The position numbers were made by a program, and so were the translations under genes. A stretch of DNA of 64,000 nt from Ascidia mentula (lineage: Eukaryota; Chordata; Ascidiacea; Phlebobranchia; Ascidiidae): positions 19,358,001 through 19,422,000 of the forward strand of contig OX387201.1 in NCBI GenBank assembly GCA_947561715.1, given 5' to 3'. Below, piece after piece: positions 1-11,586 of the stretch. Each line of letters starts with the position of its first letter. Position 1 is the first letter of the stretch. The notes under the pieces were generated by a model, which had not been told where the DNA came from, did no database searches, and was given only the letters and a program-made list of their open reading frames with translations.

Positions 1-1
1 A

Positions 2-223
2 GCAGATTCAGTAAAGCACCAAGTATACGGACACTTCCTCAACAACCTTGGTTTTGTTTGCGGGAAAACTTCGCGAATTAGTGATGCAAGCAAATATTAC
101 CGAGAAGCAATCCAAGCTTACCGAATGACCGAAGATTTCAGCACTAAAGAAATAAGGGAGAAAGTGATTAAAACAAGTGAAAACAATCTGAAACTAAACG
201 AAGCAAAGTTGGACAAACAGTGA
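2..223 (+). CDS. 3' end of a TPR-like protein gene, paralogue of 9958-10722
   Basis: An open frame enters from the left edge and stops at TGA 221-223. Its 73 residues align without a gap to the C-terminal part of the protein at 9958-10722, including the motifs LNNLG, KYYREAIQAYRM and SENNLK. That stretch resembles a single tetratricopeptide helix pair (Asn/Leu/Gly in the first helix, Tyr-Tyr and Ala-Ile in the second), a fold that usually serves protein-protein contact. The DNA similarity carries on into the 3' flank, so this is a segmental duplicate and not a retrocopy. The 5' part lies outside the window. Substrate and partner are unknown. Confidence 0.7.
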   Translation, partial: ADSVKHQVYGHFLNNLGFVCGKTSRISDASKYYREAIQAYRMTEDFSTKEIREKVIKTSENNLKLNEAKLDKQ

Positions 224-634
224 CTTTGTGACATTCAAACAAATGGAATTATGTTTGATATCAGCCAAAATACGGTCTTCTATTGAGCTTGTGACGTCAT
301 AATGACCATTTACATCAGATGTATTATGGATTTAGTTTTAAAATTTGTAAGAATATTTTCTTTGTGTTTTCTACAATCTTCTGCAACCAACATTCAACCA
401 ATGCAATATTTGTAAACGGAGGTAGAAATTTGTAGCACTGTCCAGTAACCCCGTGTCGTCCTATGTTGTCTTTCGCAACCCATCACCTCCCAGTGTAACT
501 GAGTATGCGATTCTACAGCAGAGTGCGATTCTCCGTGAGGAGTGTGACCTTCACATGACGACCAGACTTCATAACCACGTGATTTTATCAGTTTTCATGC
601 TATTTTGAATTTTTGTATATAGTTCATTTATGTT
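224..634. repeat. duplicated 3' flank of the TPR-like gene (pairs with 10723-11110)
   Basis: Non-coding. It matches the flank of the second copy over most of its length with small gaps. The match resumes at 2220, after the hAT insertion, and runs to about 2545 (partner 11119 to about 11607, apart from the retroposon there). It gives a natural empty-site comparison for both insertions. Confidence 0.75.
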
Positions 635-642
635 GTGGTCAC

Positions 643-2211
643 CAGGGCATCGATTTTTTATTGCGTGTCGAACATCTTGAGAAAAATTGTCGTGCGTGTC
701 GAATAGTAGAAATGTTGTATCTGGTAACTAGCGCATGAAAACTTCCAGGCTTACTTCGATTACAGGATTTTTGTACTTACATCACATTGAAATAACGACA
801 AACAATTAAAAACCTTGCATGTTGCAGGCTGCTATGTCTCTTTTTAGGTCCGATTGAACGAAAAATGGCATTTGTTTCGTAACAATGCAATATGTTTCGT
901 AACAATACCACGTGTTCGGTAATAATGCTCCATGTTTGGAAACAATGGTTAGTTTTAGGTATAACGCGCTTATTCGCTGAACGTTGAAGCAAGTGCTGAC
1001 AGGTTTTTGCATGGATTTTGTCCAATCTAAATAGGCAAATTTATCTTGGATGGGGATCCCAAACGATGATACCATTAAGTTTTCAACACTACGTAGCCGT
1101 TCACTTAAATGCTCTTGTTTAACAGTGACTCGAAATGGGCTACAAATTTCTCCCCAAATAGTTGTTTGCGGTTTGAAATTAAATGACTTATATTGGCACT
1201 AACTTTTTCGATCCACTTTTGCCACCAGCATCTATAGATGGGCAATATAGAACAATACACTATTCTAGAATATTCTAGAATAGGTAAATCGAATCCAGAA
1301 TACCGAATCCTATTCTGTTTTTGTTTCAGGTTGTACACTAAAGCACAATAAACATAAAAGATTTTTTTACATGACTCCAAAAACAAAGCACAATCAACGA
1401 AAAAATATATTGCACTGTAATGTATCTAGGCTTTCTATGTGCTTGCCTGCCAAGCGACATCCCTAATTTTGTGGCTGTCAAACCTGCATATTGACGAAAA
1501 AAGATACGCACCATATTTACTCGATTGTAAGCCGCGGCTTATAAAGATGTTTAACCTACCGTTTGTGATGCTTACAATAGAGGGCGGCTTACATTATTTA
1601 TTGTCACGCTGATATTTTGTCTGCGGTTCTGAGTTTTAATGAAATTTATCAAACACAGTTATCAGTGTACGTGACAATTTTAAACGACAGATTTGTTGAC
1701 AACTATTGTAGGGCACCAAAGTTTGCCTTTAACATTTACGTACGGCTTGCATTCGAGGACGGCTTATATTAATTTTTTAACATTGTCGCATGCGGAAATA
1801 CGGAAAGTTACCGTACATAGAAGGTAGATAACGAAACCTATTATTCGGTTTGAAGACAATTTGGATTCGGATAGTTTAAGATTCGAATCCTCCGGATTCG
1901 CTATTCTGAATTGCCCATCCCTACCAGCATCTACGGCAAAAAATTGACAACTACATGTGAATAGGTGAATCGTTGGCGTCCAATCTTCGAAAAAAGAAAA
2001 CTAGTAAGATCGATGTGAATGTTGCAAGATTGGCGTGGCCGATATGTTTGATGGTAATTCAATTCATGGACATTTGTAGCTAACAATAGCGTTTGTCTGT
2101 TCGTGGTAATGTATACCGGTAACTTAACATTTATTCTCGCCGCCCGTGTCGAACAGTGGCGTCGCGTGTCGAACACTTAGAATGGAGAAAAAGGCATAAA
2201 TCGACACCCTG
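643..2211. mobile_element. non-autonomous hAT-superfamily DNA transposon
   Basis: The ends are inverted: CAGGGCATCGATTTT on the left and, read in reverse complement, CAGGGTGTCGATTTA on the right. The element is flanked by a perfect 8-bp target duplication, GTGGTCAC, at 635-642 and 2212-2219. CAGGG ends with 8-bp duplications are diagnostic of hAT. The paralogous site near 11111-11125 has neither the element nor a second target copy. The motif CGTGTCGAA occurs twice near each end, always on the same strand, and may bind transposase. No transposase frame was seen, so it would need another element's enzyme. A second hAT is nested at 1233-1923. Confidence 0.88.
1233..1923. mobile_element. hAT-like MITE nested inside the 643-2211 transposon
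   Basis: The inverted ends are TATAGATGGGCAAT and, in reverse complement from the right, TAGGGATGGGCAAT. The 8-bp target duplication CCAGCATC lies at 1225-1232 and 1924-1931. The inner part has AT-rich near-palindromes of the TTCTAGAATATTCTAGAA type close to the left end. There is no coding frame. It is younger than its host element. Confidence 0.82.
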
Positions 2212-2485
2212 GTGGTCACCACGCCAAATAAAATGATTTGTTTTTGATATTTTTGTTCAATGTTGATCGCTAAACCATACGCTGTAGCAGTTGCACACTT
2301 GCGAAATGTTAAGTTTTAATACAATCTTGCGGCCACGTGATTTCTTAAAATCACCATTAAATGTAGTAAATTTGTTAGTCAGAGTGTTTAAATAAAACAA
2401 AAGTAGATTGCGAAATTATCATATATTGGCGGACATGCAAACACAATTGATTGGGGATCGGCGGCAATTTGAATTTCCTCCATTT

Positions 2486-2700
2486 TGTTTAAATGTTACA
2501 TTCTGCTGCTGCCCTGATGAGACTTTTCAAAAGACTATCTGCAGCTCAAGTAATTAAAACTAATGCGATTACTGACAACGTTAACTACAGTTGTGTGATG
2601 TTTATATTTGGTTTCAGAAAGGATATAGCCAGTCTTCTCAATTCGGAGTAAACATCGGATTTATATGTTTTGGTGACGTTTGTTCAGTGTAAGATTATCG
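2486..2700 (+). CDS. possible two-exon short ORF, duplicated near 11412
   Basis: An ATG at 2491 starts an Arg/Ala/Leu-rich stretch (MLHSAAALMRLFKRLSAAQ) that ends at a GTAATT donor. An acceptor (TTTGGTTTCAG) about 70 bases on would give about 25 more residues before TAA. The N-terminus looks like a mitochondrial targeting peptide. In the paralogous flank the ATG and first codons are kept with several silent differences, but a retroposon breaks that copy. I cannot name the family. This may be chance. Confidence 0.25.
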
Positions 2701-5648
2701 GTTTTCTAAGTAAATAACTTTGTTTATTGACAACATTTCCTATGAACGCAAACCAACATTTCGCTTTGTTCTCATCTAATAACTTAGTTTATAATGTTCG
2801 CAAGCTCTCTGCTGCCACCTACCGAATTTAAAAAAAAACTCTTTCTACGGACGGACTCGCGCGAAACACTTTTTTGTGGACGAAACCGTCACTTTCGAGA
2901 AGCCAACGCATCACGTCATACAACTGGTGACGTATATAAAAGAATTTTATGCGCTCTGTATGGAAACGGCACTAATTGTGTTAAAAAGTTCAAAATGGTC
3001 AAAGGGGAACGATTTTTTCATGAAAATTATGCTGCATATTTCTAATCTCATCCTTTGGTCGTTATAAATTTTATTGTATACTAAACCCATGTACGAGTTA
3101 CGTTTTATATCGCGCCTCTATACCACATATCTGCGTCATTTGAACATTAGCCCTCAGAACATCATAAACCACAGATTGTTTTGCAAATATATTAGAACTC
3201 TGACATAAGATGACGGATTTAAATGTTATATTTGGTCCGGATTTAACTGAATATTTTCTGTGGAAACGGCAAGAATTGTATTAAAAATTTCAAAATGGTC
3301 AGATTTGGACTTTTGTCCCTTGCTATAGCAGCAGCCTTTGCCTTCCGCAAATATTCGACACTCGAGGGTTAAGAGTGTTGAAAAATTCATCAGCTGCGTC
3401 GTGTTCGTGTGCGTCATTCTTCTGTGTATTGTTGCAATCAAAATTGAACGATCGGAAGTTAAGAAAACTTGGTTCGATACAATGGCGGAGGTGGTTGGAA
3501 GCACTTTTTGCTTTACTGCACGAATACTAGATGTGAATTTAAACTGATATATTTATGTCAACAAATTTCTATCGTTGCAGACATACAACTCATGATATTC
3601 ATACTGATCCTCGCCGATTTCTCTTGCTGGATTTTTCACTTTCGATCTTGGCGATCATTTAATAACAGCGACCACAACTCAAACTTCATCGTAAATTTTC
3701 ACAAAAGGCTGTGACAATAATTTGTTTACAAATTTTCACAAAGCAATGCAGAGTGCTATATCAATGTGTGTTACTAAAACTATGGGTGCAAGTAAAAGCA
3801 CACGAGAAATGAAATAGCGATGAAGTAAGCTCACTTTTTTAGACCAATGTTAAATTGGCTCTATGCTGCGATGAAGCGGTATGTCTCAATTTGATCAGGT
3901 TGCTACTTGTTGGCGCAAGACATTTTAATTGCAAGGAATCTTGATTTTGAAATAATTATTTCGTGGGCGGGTGATTGACAGCATTGGTCAAGAGCCCGAC
4001 CCATATACCAAAATGAAAACCTGATCGGGATTCGTGCCCAGGATATCCTGGGTCAAACCACGGTGTGGTCAAAAAATGAAATATATGAGTGTTACATAAC
4101 GTAGATACATTGAAGTTTGCCTTATATTCGAGGAGAATTGAAAGCGCTAAACAGTAATATCACCACACTGTCTTGTTGGCTGCGAGTTATCTTAGCAATT
4201 TAAACGAACCCTGTTTCTTGTTTATCTAAAGTGCATTTTTTGTTGATACTTTTAGCTAACTGAATATTTTTAGTTTATAGACAGCTGTCACCTCATGTTT
4301 AAACATCGGAAAGTTCATATAACAATGTGTTAGGTTGTGACCAGACAAGCACCTATCAGTTTCCTAATTCAACTGAGAAGAAATAGTCGCTATGATGTAA
4401 CAGTGCAATGTGAACACTACACAGCAGAATCAATTCTCGAAATGGGATTTTGGGCAGCAAGAAGAACGTCTTATTAAGCAGGGGAGCTAACCGCATTGTA
4501 AAACACTTACTCCACTAGAGACAAATTATTTTCCGCAACTATCTTTCATCAAGCTTGCAAAATATGAATTAAATGCGCGCAAGGTTTTTGACCACATTTG
4601 AGGCGGAAGATTAAAGCAGTTCGGCCCGTTGAGAACTTGCAGAGCTTGACTTGGTCCACGATGATGAAAGGTTGCTGATCCCTGATTTAACAAAACATTC
4701 ACAAAACAATCAGCTGTATTGGTTTGTGGAAGTCTTGAATACAACTCCAGATGTAAATAATTCTATTTTTGTGCATATGTTGTTACAATTCTGTTCTATT
4801 TTAATTAATCTAATTTCGGTATTCGGTCTTTAGTTTGCATCCTGAAAATTGATTTGTTTGTAATCCAACAAAATCAAGCAAGAAATTATCGTACTTTCCT
4901 GTACTTTACATGTTAAATGTAATAGCAACTGTGATTTACACTTGAAAACAAAAACCAATTGAAATGGAATTGAGCAACTGTCAAAGAGTAGATCAATTAA
5001 GCAGAAATCTATACGACAGAGAAATCCATCTAATTGCGGTACCAAAATCTTCGGGGTTGAACATGATTATTCACAGTTACTTCAAAGGCTCAGCAAAGAT
5101 AGCGGAATGGGTGTTGTACCGCAACCAAGCTAAATGTCATCTGTCGGAACATTGCCTGTGGAATATTTACCTCCATTCAGACAAAAGTGTGATTGCAATA
5201 AAATTTTGTTTCTTCTATGTCCGAGTTCTTTAAACAGGGGAGATAATTTTAATGAGGGGTGATTTCGAGCAGCTGGGGAGCGAATTGCTTTCAGGGGAGT
5301 AATTTTTCGATCTCTTTCATTGCTCGTCACTTTTAATGTATACTAAGCCCCTGTACACCAATTACATGTACCGATGTATATATAATGGTGCTAATATATC
5401 ATCGGCCGGATAGGATGACGTTAAGGAACTTTGCGCCTCTTCACCACACATCTGATCTGCATCATTTGAACATTATCCCTCACAGCATTATAAACAATAG
5501 ATTGCAGCGAAAATGTATTAGTTACAACAAGAAACTACTATTCTGCTAACAACAAGTGAAAATGTCTACTTTGACAAAGATAATTTTGTGTGTTGTGAAG
5601 CAATCAATTGCACAATTAATTTTATAATTAACATTCATGCATCTACAG
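2701..5648. other. intergenic / 5' region of the kinase gene, with a diverged local repeat
   Basis: No convincing exon. About 3075-3195 and 5335-5525 are diverged copies of one another (shared GTATACTAA, GCGCCTCT, CATTTGAACATTA and an ATAAAC...AGATTG block). A second short block recurs at 2960-3003 and 3258-3303. This suggests old tandem duplication upstream of the kinase. Around 4010-4060 is a weak tRNA-like stretch. The frames at 2794-3067, 3338-3714 and 4964-5233 show no recognisable domain or coding bias. Confidence 0.4.
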
Positions 5649-6888
5649 ATGCGTGAAATTGATGCTGGTGAGATTATGTGCGACCCGAGGTCAGCTGTTG
5701 TCGGTGGTGGAAGTTTTGGAATGGTTTTGTTGGGTGAACACAAGTCACTCAATAAAGTTGCTGTGAAAATTCTGACTGTACAAGGTGGAATAAAAGACAT
5801 GCGACTTATTAAGAACACGTAAGTGAATAAGTGTGTGCAAGCAGTAAAGTAACCCGCAGTTGTTGACTGTAAATACGGGTAGTTACCATTTGTAAGCTGG
5901 TCACCGCCAGTTAGGTGACGTAACAAGTTGTTATACATGGAGGATGAGATAAAATCATTTAACTAATGTATAGTGTGTAGTTACCAGTTTACGGTCTTCA
6001 CGCAACATTCCAACAATTAATATTGATTGCAGCATCCTGAACGAATTTGGGAAACTTCAAATCGCCCAATGTGAAAACGTGGTCAGAACATACGGTTGGA
6101 CAATGCTGTCTTGTAGCATGGGTTTGGTCACAGAATATTGTGCTGGCGGAAATCTACGACAACTACTCCTAGATCACAACCTCGACATCGAAATTCCTCT
6201 ACGTCTTCGGATGCTCAAAGAAACCATGGATGCAGTCGTTTTCTTTCACGAGTTTCCAGAGAAACCTCTGGTTCACGATGACCTGAAACCCGAAAATATC
6301 CTTGTAACCCACGATCTCCATGCAAAGGTTGCCGACTTTGGTAGCGCTCGTTTGGCCGCAGTAACTGGTTCGACCACCATTCGGGCTCCAGCCGAAGGTG
6401 AAAAAATCCAATTCACTGCCGAATATACGGCACCAGAAAAGCTAGCAAACATCACAATGAAACCAAAGAAAGAACACGATGTTTATAGTACTGGAGTGAT
6501 GACCCACATGTTCATCTTCCGTGAATCTCCCTACCCACCATTGGATGCAAATAAACTGTGGATTGCAATCATCAACGGAGAGAGACCCGACTGTGATGGG
6601 ATTGAAGATTTGAAAGCAAGCTTGGGTGACGGTGACAGGGAAATCCTCACAACGATGGATGAAGAAATGAAACGATGTTGGGATCAGGATCCGAAGAAGA
6701 GACCTCCTATGAGAGAAGTTCGCGACCGATATCAACGCTTGTTAGACAAGCAAAACCCAGCTGACATCTTGCAACACGTGGTAGATTCTGTGAGGCAGAT
6801 GGATTTAAACGACCCTATCTCAACCAATCAGGGTCAACTCGTTCCGCTTCACCAGTTTTCTACGCTCACTGGAAAGTTTCATTCGTAA
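5649..6888 (+). CDS. non-RD protein kinase of RIP/TKL type, two exons
   Basis: Exon 5649-5818 follows an acceptor (CATCTACAG) and ends at GTAAGTG. Exon 6033-6888 follows TTGATTGCAG and ends at TAA. The phases join exactly and give 340 residues. A full kinase fold is visible: glycine loop GGGSFG at residues 19-24, VAVK lysine 40, glutamate 61 in helix C, catalytic loop HDDLKPEN at 138-145, DFG 158-160 and YTAPE near 188-192. The usual HRD arginine is replaced by Asp, so this is a non-RD kinase, a class common in innate-immune signalling (RIP, IRAK). Asp140, Lys142 and Asn145 remain, so activity is plausible. It is probably cytosolic. The start is the first Met of the exon; an upstream exon is possible. 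The tail is polar. It lies in the same direction as, and between, the two TPR-like genes. Confidence 0.75.
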
Positions 6889-7720
6889 GATGGTAAAAAT
6901 AATTTTGGAAACATGTGATTAGTTATTGATGTTTGTTGTAAGCAATGCACTACGTTTGCTTCAGTGCTTTTAGGTTTATGTTGATTTTGTATGTTTGTAT
7001 TAGCCGGAAACCCTGAAAGAAGCAGTGACCTTCCTAGCACATCACGTGACAACCAACAAGGTCAATCACAACATGATGTATCTGAAGTACAAATGTCATC
7101 CACTCAACAGCATGTAACTTCGTTGCCAAAACAACAAGGTACACGCTTTGCAGGAATTCCACTGATCTTCCTGTTGAGTCTGCAAGAGCAACATTGACTC
7201 TCGCTATAAGTAATCTTTATTCTATCTTGCAGTTAATTCAACAAATCTTTATTATATCTTGCAAATAATTCAACTGTTCATTTCGCCGGGCAACTTACAT
7301 TGATATAGTCCAACTTAATAGCATAAGACCAGATTGTATTTTGCGAATATTGTTTTTTTCATTAGTGCTACCGTTTTAAGTAATGTTGCCTAACCAGTGC
7401 CTGTAAAAACTTTCTGTCCCAAATGCGCCCTCATGCGATGAATAAATTGTTACTTTTTTCAAAGTTGACGTCACACTTCTTACACTGGAGCAAGTGTTTC
7501 AACAGCAAGGTGAGTTGTTCAGATTCGTTATTATTCAAATATTTCTCAGCATTTTTCCTCCATCCCAAAATTGTCGCAAACGAAGTAGTTTTTTTGTCTG
7601 TAATCTCAAAAAAGCGAGCACTTTAACACGAACCCTGATACAGTTTTGTTGAAAAGTTCACTGGCATCAAAGGGAATGTCCCAGACATTTTATTTTCACA
7701 AACCCGGGGTAAAATAAATA
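6889..7720. other. kinase 3' flank
   Basis: A Gln/Ser-rich open stretch (7006-7138) sits between a plausible acceptor (TTTGTATTAG) and donor (CAAG-GTACAC). Joining it to the GTAAGA donor at 6885 puts it out of frame, so I have not added it to the kinase. At 7208-7238 and 7242-7273 a 31-bp unit (AATCTTTATT...TTCAAC) is imperfectly repeated. Nothing else is recognised. Confidence 0.35.
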
Positions 7721-7724
7721 TATA

Positions 7725-7795
7725 GCCTGGCGAGGTTTGAACTCACAACCCTTTGCACACCACTGCACTGTTCTATCCGACAAAACCAGGGGTGT
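7725..7795 (-). repeat. tRNA-derived SINE fragment
   Basis: Read on the minus strand it contains a T-arm-like B box (GAGTTCAAACC) after GGGTTGT, with CAGTGCAGTGG upstream, as in Pol III tRNA-derived SINEs. The A box is not convincing, and no CCA end or complete cloverleaf is present, so it is not a functional tRNA. Confidence 0.4.
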
Positions 7796-7983
7796 GCAAC
7801 CTTTAGCTCGGCTAGCTCAAATACAACAAACTAGATTAAACCACGAGGCAAAGCAAAATTTTGGCATCAAATTATGTCTAACTGCCTATATCGATGGTAA
7901 GCGTAATTTCAAACTGTGCTTAATGCTAAAGCGTTGTACAGCTTCATTGCGTTGCAAAGTTAAGACTGACTCCATGAGTCCAC

Positions 7984-9760
7984 GCAACAGCAGCAATTGA
8001 GAAACGCGAAGAAAAAGGCAATTAATCCGCTTCGCTAAAATGCGGTAAAGTGAGCGCTACATAACCCCCCACCAGAAGCGGACAACAAAATTTACAAACA
8101 AAAACGGTCCGGAAGGCGAGTAATGAGACCAGAGAAGTCAAGTGTAAAAGTTCCTTGCTATGACCCGGTATGGCCCTTCATACGGAGGTCTTAAATGCGG
8201 GCGATGTTTGTGTGTGCGCAAGAATACGTAAGCGCTAGTGTCTAATGACTGCGGAACATTTTCATGCGGATGTGAGTGACGCGACATTGGTGTCGGCAGG
8301 AACCTTCCAACAGCCGACCTCAAAGCGGGCCAAAGTTGACGCGGGGACGGTTCGATGGGTGTTGAACCAATAAAATCGCCAGACACAGCCAACGGTGAAC
8401 CGTAAACGAGCTCAGCAGACGATGTCCCGAGATCTTATTTTAGAGCGGTGCGGATTCCAAGCATAACCCAGGGAAGCGCGTCTATCCAATTGCTGTCGGT
8501 GAGCCGAGCCATAAGTGCACTCTTCAAGTGGCGATGGAAACGTTCGACCAGACCATTTGACTGGGCATGATAAGCCGTCGTGCGATGGAGCTTGACACCA
8601 AGAAACCTATTAAAAGATATCCATAAATCAGACTTGAATTGTGGACCACGGTCGGAAGAGATGTCCAAAAGTACACCAAAACACGACACCCAGTGGTAAA
8701 CAAATGCCCTGACACACGTTGGCGTGGTAGCATCAGGAAGAGGAACCGCTACCGGCCATCTCGTAAAGCGGTCGACCATTGTAAACAAATAAGTATTGCC
8801 TGAGAAGACGGAAGTGGACCGACTATGTCCACATTAACATGAGCAAAACGAGCCCGTGGAGGCGGGTAGTTTTCGAGCGGTGAACGTACATGTTGTTGGA
8901 TTTTCGATTTATGACATTGTATGCAGTTGCGTGTCCATAATCCAACCTGTTGTTTTATCCCATGCCACACGAATTTGAAAGCAACTAGCTGGCGGGTGGC
9001 TCGAATAGATGGGTGCGACAAACCATGCACAATTTCAAAAAATTTCCGCTGCCAAGACTTGGGTACAATGGGGCGACGTTTTTAGAGACATCACAGAGTA
9101 TGGTGTCCTCGGAAATACCATACTGTATGTCTTGCAACTTGAGATTGGTCACAGCCATGCGGTATGCTTGAACTTCCGGATCAAGCTGCGCGGTTGCTAA
9201 AGCGGAGTAATCCAAGTCCAAAGGAAATTCAATGGTGTCGATGGAGGCTCGGGATAGAGCATCTGCGACCTGATTTTGCTTTCCTTTGATGTATCGCACA
9301 TCGGTAGTGAACTCGGAAATGGCGGTGAAGTGTCGTTGTTGTCGCGCAGACCAAAATATTCAAACTATTGGGAAACTTTTTTGAAGGCAATAATCAACGG
9401 TTTGTGGTCAGTGTAAGGCGCAAAACAGAAACCTTCCAGAAAGTAGCGAAAATGTCTGATGGACAAATGCAAAGCGAGAAGTTCTCTGTCAAATGCACTA
9501 TACTTTACTTCTGGTGGTCGAAGACGTTTATTGAAAAAACCTAACGGTCGCCAGACACAATCAATAAATTGTTGCAGCACTGCTCAAACCGATATTTGTG
9601 ACGCGTCAGAAGTGAAAGCAGTTGGCGCTTGAGGCGAAGGGTGGTGTAAAAGCGTCGCGCGCACAAGTGCTGCCTTACTACGCAACAGCAGCAAAAGAGA
9701 AACGCGGCGAAAAAAGCAATTAATCCGCTTCGTTCATATGCGGTAAAGTGAGCGCTACAA
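7984..9760 (-). mobile_element. Ty3/gypsy LTR retrotransposon fossil, broken
   Basis: The ends share about 80 bp (7984-8064 and 9680-9760) starting TGTAGCGCTC on the minus strand, which look like LTR remnants. A G-rich polypurine-like tract adjoins the first at about 8065-8075. In minus-strand order the body holds the end of reverse transcriptase/RNase H (about 9620-9370), a linker, the H2C2 zinc-binding integrase head (about 9030-8850), the DDE integrase core (about 8790-8435) and an integrase C-terminal piece (about 8390-8140). The gag and protease part is absent. It is broken in several places and of moderate age. It separates the kinase from the second TPR-like gene. Confidence 0.8.
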
Positions 9761-9957
9761 TGCACACATACAGTAAAATGGGAATTACGATCAGTCGATT
9801 CGAATTCACCTCGTGTCTTGGCATGCGAGAACATGCGTTGTTTTCCCAAACGTAGTTCTTTTAAAGCAACGCGTGAATATTTGGATTTGTTGACAGTCGA
9901 ATATATGTGATTACGTCATACAATATATTGCCATAACGAAACATTAATTTTAGATAG

Positions 9958-10722
9958 ATGCCAAGACCAATCACTGGACATTTAATGAAAGTTATTGTTT
10001 GTTTAGATGAAACCAACGACAAAAGACAACTGGTGGAAAAGTATTGCAAGCAGCTGAAGGATGGAAAATATATTGAAGCAAATTTTACGAAGCAGCAACT
10101 CTCTCGGTTGATTGAAGCTCAAATTAAAACCACGGCTAATGAATTGCGGGCATTCACAAACAAAAACATAACTGAGAAGAGATTTCTCGAAGCTTTGTTG
10201 TTCTTCCAAATATCAACAGATTTCTATGCCAAGAATCCCAACCCCGAACTTGCAGCTAAAGGTTTAAAGGAATGTGCGAATGGACTAAAACACACAGACA
10301 TAGCAATGGTGGAAAGTGACGTCACAAGTAAGCTCATTGTTGGTGATTACATCATTCCTTTGATCAAAGTCATTCGCCAACAAATGGAGAACTTAGCAAA
10401 CGTTGATGACAAACTACGCACTGTGTGTGTGGCCGGATGTATTCATGCCGTCGAAGTGAGTCTTGGTTCAATCGACTCCTGGCAATCGAGGGAAGAAACC
10501 ATCAATGAAGGGTTGTACCAAGTATACGGACAACTCCTCAACAACCTTGGTGTTGTTTGCGCGAAAACATCACGGTTTCGTGACGCAATCAAATATTACC
10601 GGGAAGCAATCCAAGCTTACCGAATGGCCGAAGATTTCAAGACTGAAGAGGAAATGGGGAAAGTGATTAAAATAAGTGAAAACAATCTGAAAATAAACGA
10701 AGCAAAGTTGGCCAAACAGTGA
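9958..10722 (+). CDS. protein with one C-terminal TPR-like repeat, 254 aa
   Basis: One uninterrupted ORF from ATG 9958 to TGA 10720-10722. Helical throughout, with no signal peptide or membrane segment. Residues about 185-225 form a TPR-like hairpin (LLNNLGVVCAK, then DAIKYYREAIQAYR), followed by a Lys/Glu-rich C-terminal helix. The N-terminal two thirds match no family I can name. An ATAG just before the ATG could be an acceptor, but joining it to the visible upstream donor gives stops, so I treat the ATG as the start. A partial paralogue lies at 2-223 and the kinase lies between them. A role as an adaptor is inference from the fold alone. Confidence 0.7.
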   Translation: MPRPITGHLMKVIVCLDETNDKRQLVEKYCKQLKDGKYIEANFTKQQLSRLIEAQIKTTANELRAFTNKNITEKRFLEALLFFQISTDFYAKNPNPELAAKGLKECANGLKHTDIAMVESDVTSKLIVGDYIIPLIKVIRQQMENLANVDDKLRTVCVAGCIHAVEVSLGSIDSWQSREETINEGLYQVYGQLLNNLGVVCAKTSRFRDAIKYYREAIQAYRMAEDFKTEEEMGKVIKISENNLKINEAKLAKQ

Positions 10723-11435
10723 CTTGCGATATTTGAAACAAACGAATGTTTAATATCCTACGAAATAATGTCTTCAACTGACCTTGTGACGTCATAATGA
10801 ACATTTATTTCGCTTGTAGTTATGATTTTTTATTGAAAATGTGAAAGAACATTTTTTGGATTTTCTGCAACCAACATTCAACCAATGCAATATTTGTAAA
10901 CGGACGTAGAAATTTGTATCACTGTCCAGTAACCGCGTGTCGTCCTGTGTTGTCTTCGCAACCCAACACCTACCAGTGCGAATGAGTATGCGATTCTACA
11001 GCAGAGTGCGATTCTTCGTGAAGAGTGTGACCTTCACATGACCCCAGACTCCATAATCACCTGATTTTATCAGTTTCCATGCTATTTTGAATTTTTGTAC
11101 ATAGTTCGTTTATGGTGTAGTCATTGGCGCCAAATAAAATGATTTGGTTTTGATATTTTTGTTCAATGTTGATCGGCAAACAATATTCTGTAGCAGTTGC
11201 TTCTTAACTTTGCACACTTGCGAAACGTTAAGTTTCAAAACAACCTTGCGCGACCTTGATTTCACAAAATGACCGTTAAATGTAGGAAAAAGGTCAGTCA
11301 GAGAATTTAAATAAAGCAAAATCAAATTGCGAAAATACCATATATTGGCGGACTCGCAAACACAATTGATCCAGATCGGGGGAGATTTGAATTTCCTCCA
11401 TTTTGTTTAAATGTTGCATTCGGCTGCTGTGCTGG
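10723..11435. repeat. duplicated 3' flank, second copy (empty site for the hAT element)
   Basis: It matches 224-642 and then 2220-2515 directly, with the junction near 11111-11125. No gene seen. The match continues on the far side of the retroposon at 11445. Confidence 0.75.
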
Positions 11436-11444
11436 TAAGGTTTC

Positions 11445-11577
11445 ATTCATTCATTCATTCATTGGTTTATTTTTGCCTGAAGTATTTCAGCAATAAAAAG
11501 ATGGGGAATGCGAGAGTGTGGGCAGGGGGACGCTGGATTAACCTTCAGGTTTTCGGTGCCAAGCGTCACCCTTGGTC
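11445..11577 (-). mobile_element. short retroposon with a 4-bp-repeat tail
   Basis: A 133-bp insertion absent from the paralogous site near 2516. It is flanked by a perfect 9-bp duplication TAAGGTTTC (11436-11444 and 11578-11586). On the minus strand it ends in a run of TGAA/ATGA units, as in some SINEs and in RTE-type LINE tails. No tRNA-like promoter was recognised, so it may be a 5'-truncated LINE end. Confidence 0.7.
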
Positions 11578-11586
11578 TAAGGTTTC

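Noticed and set aside
4010-4060. tRNA-like sequence resembling a SINE or tRNA
   Set aside because: No cloverleaf can be drawn and the box motifs are weak.
7004-7138. A third exon for the kinase (Gln/Ser-rich)
   Set aside because: With the obvious donor at 6885 and acceptor at 7001-7003 the reading phase does not match, so I ended the kinase at the TAA.
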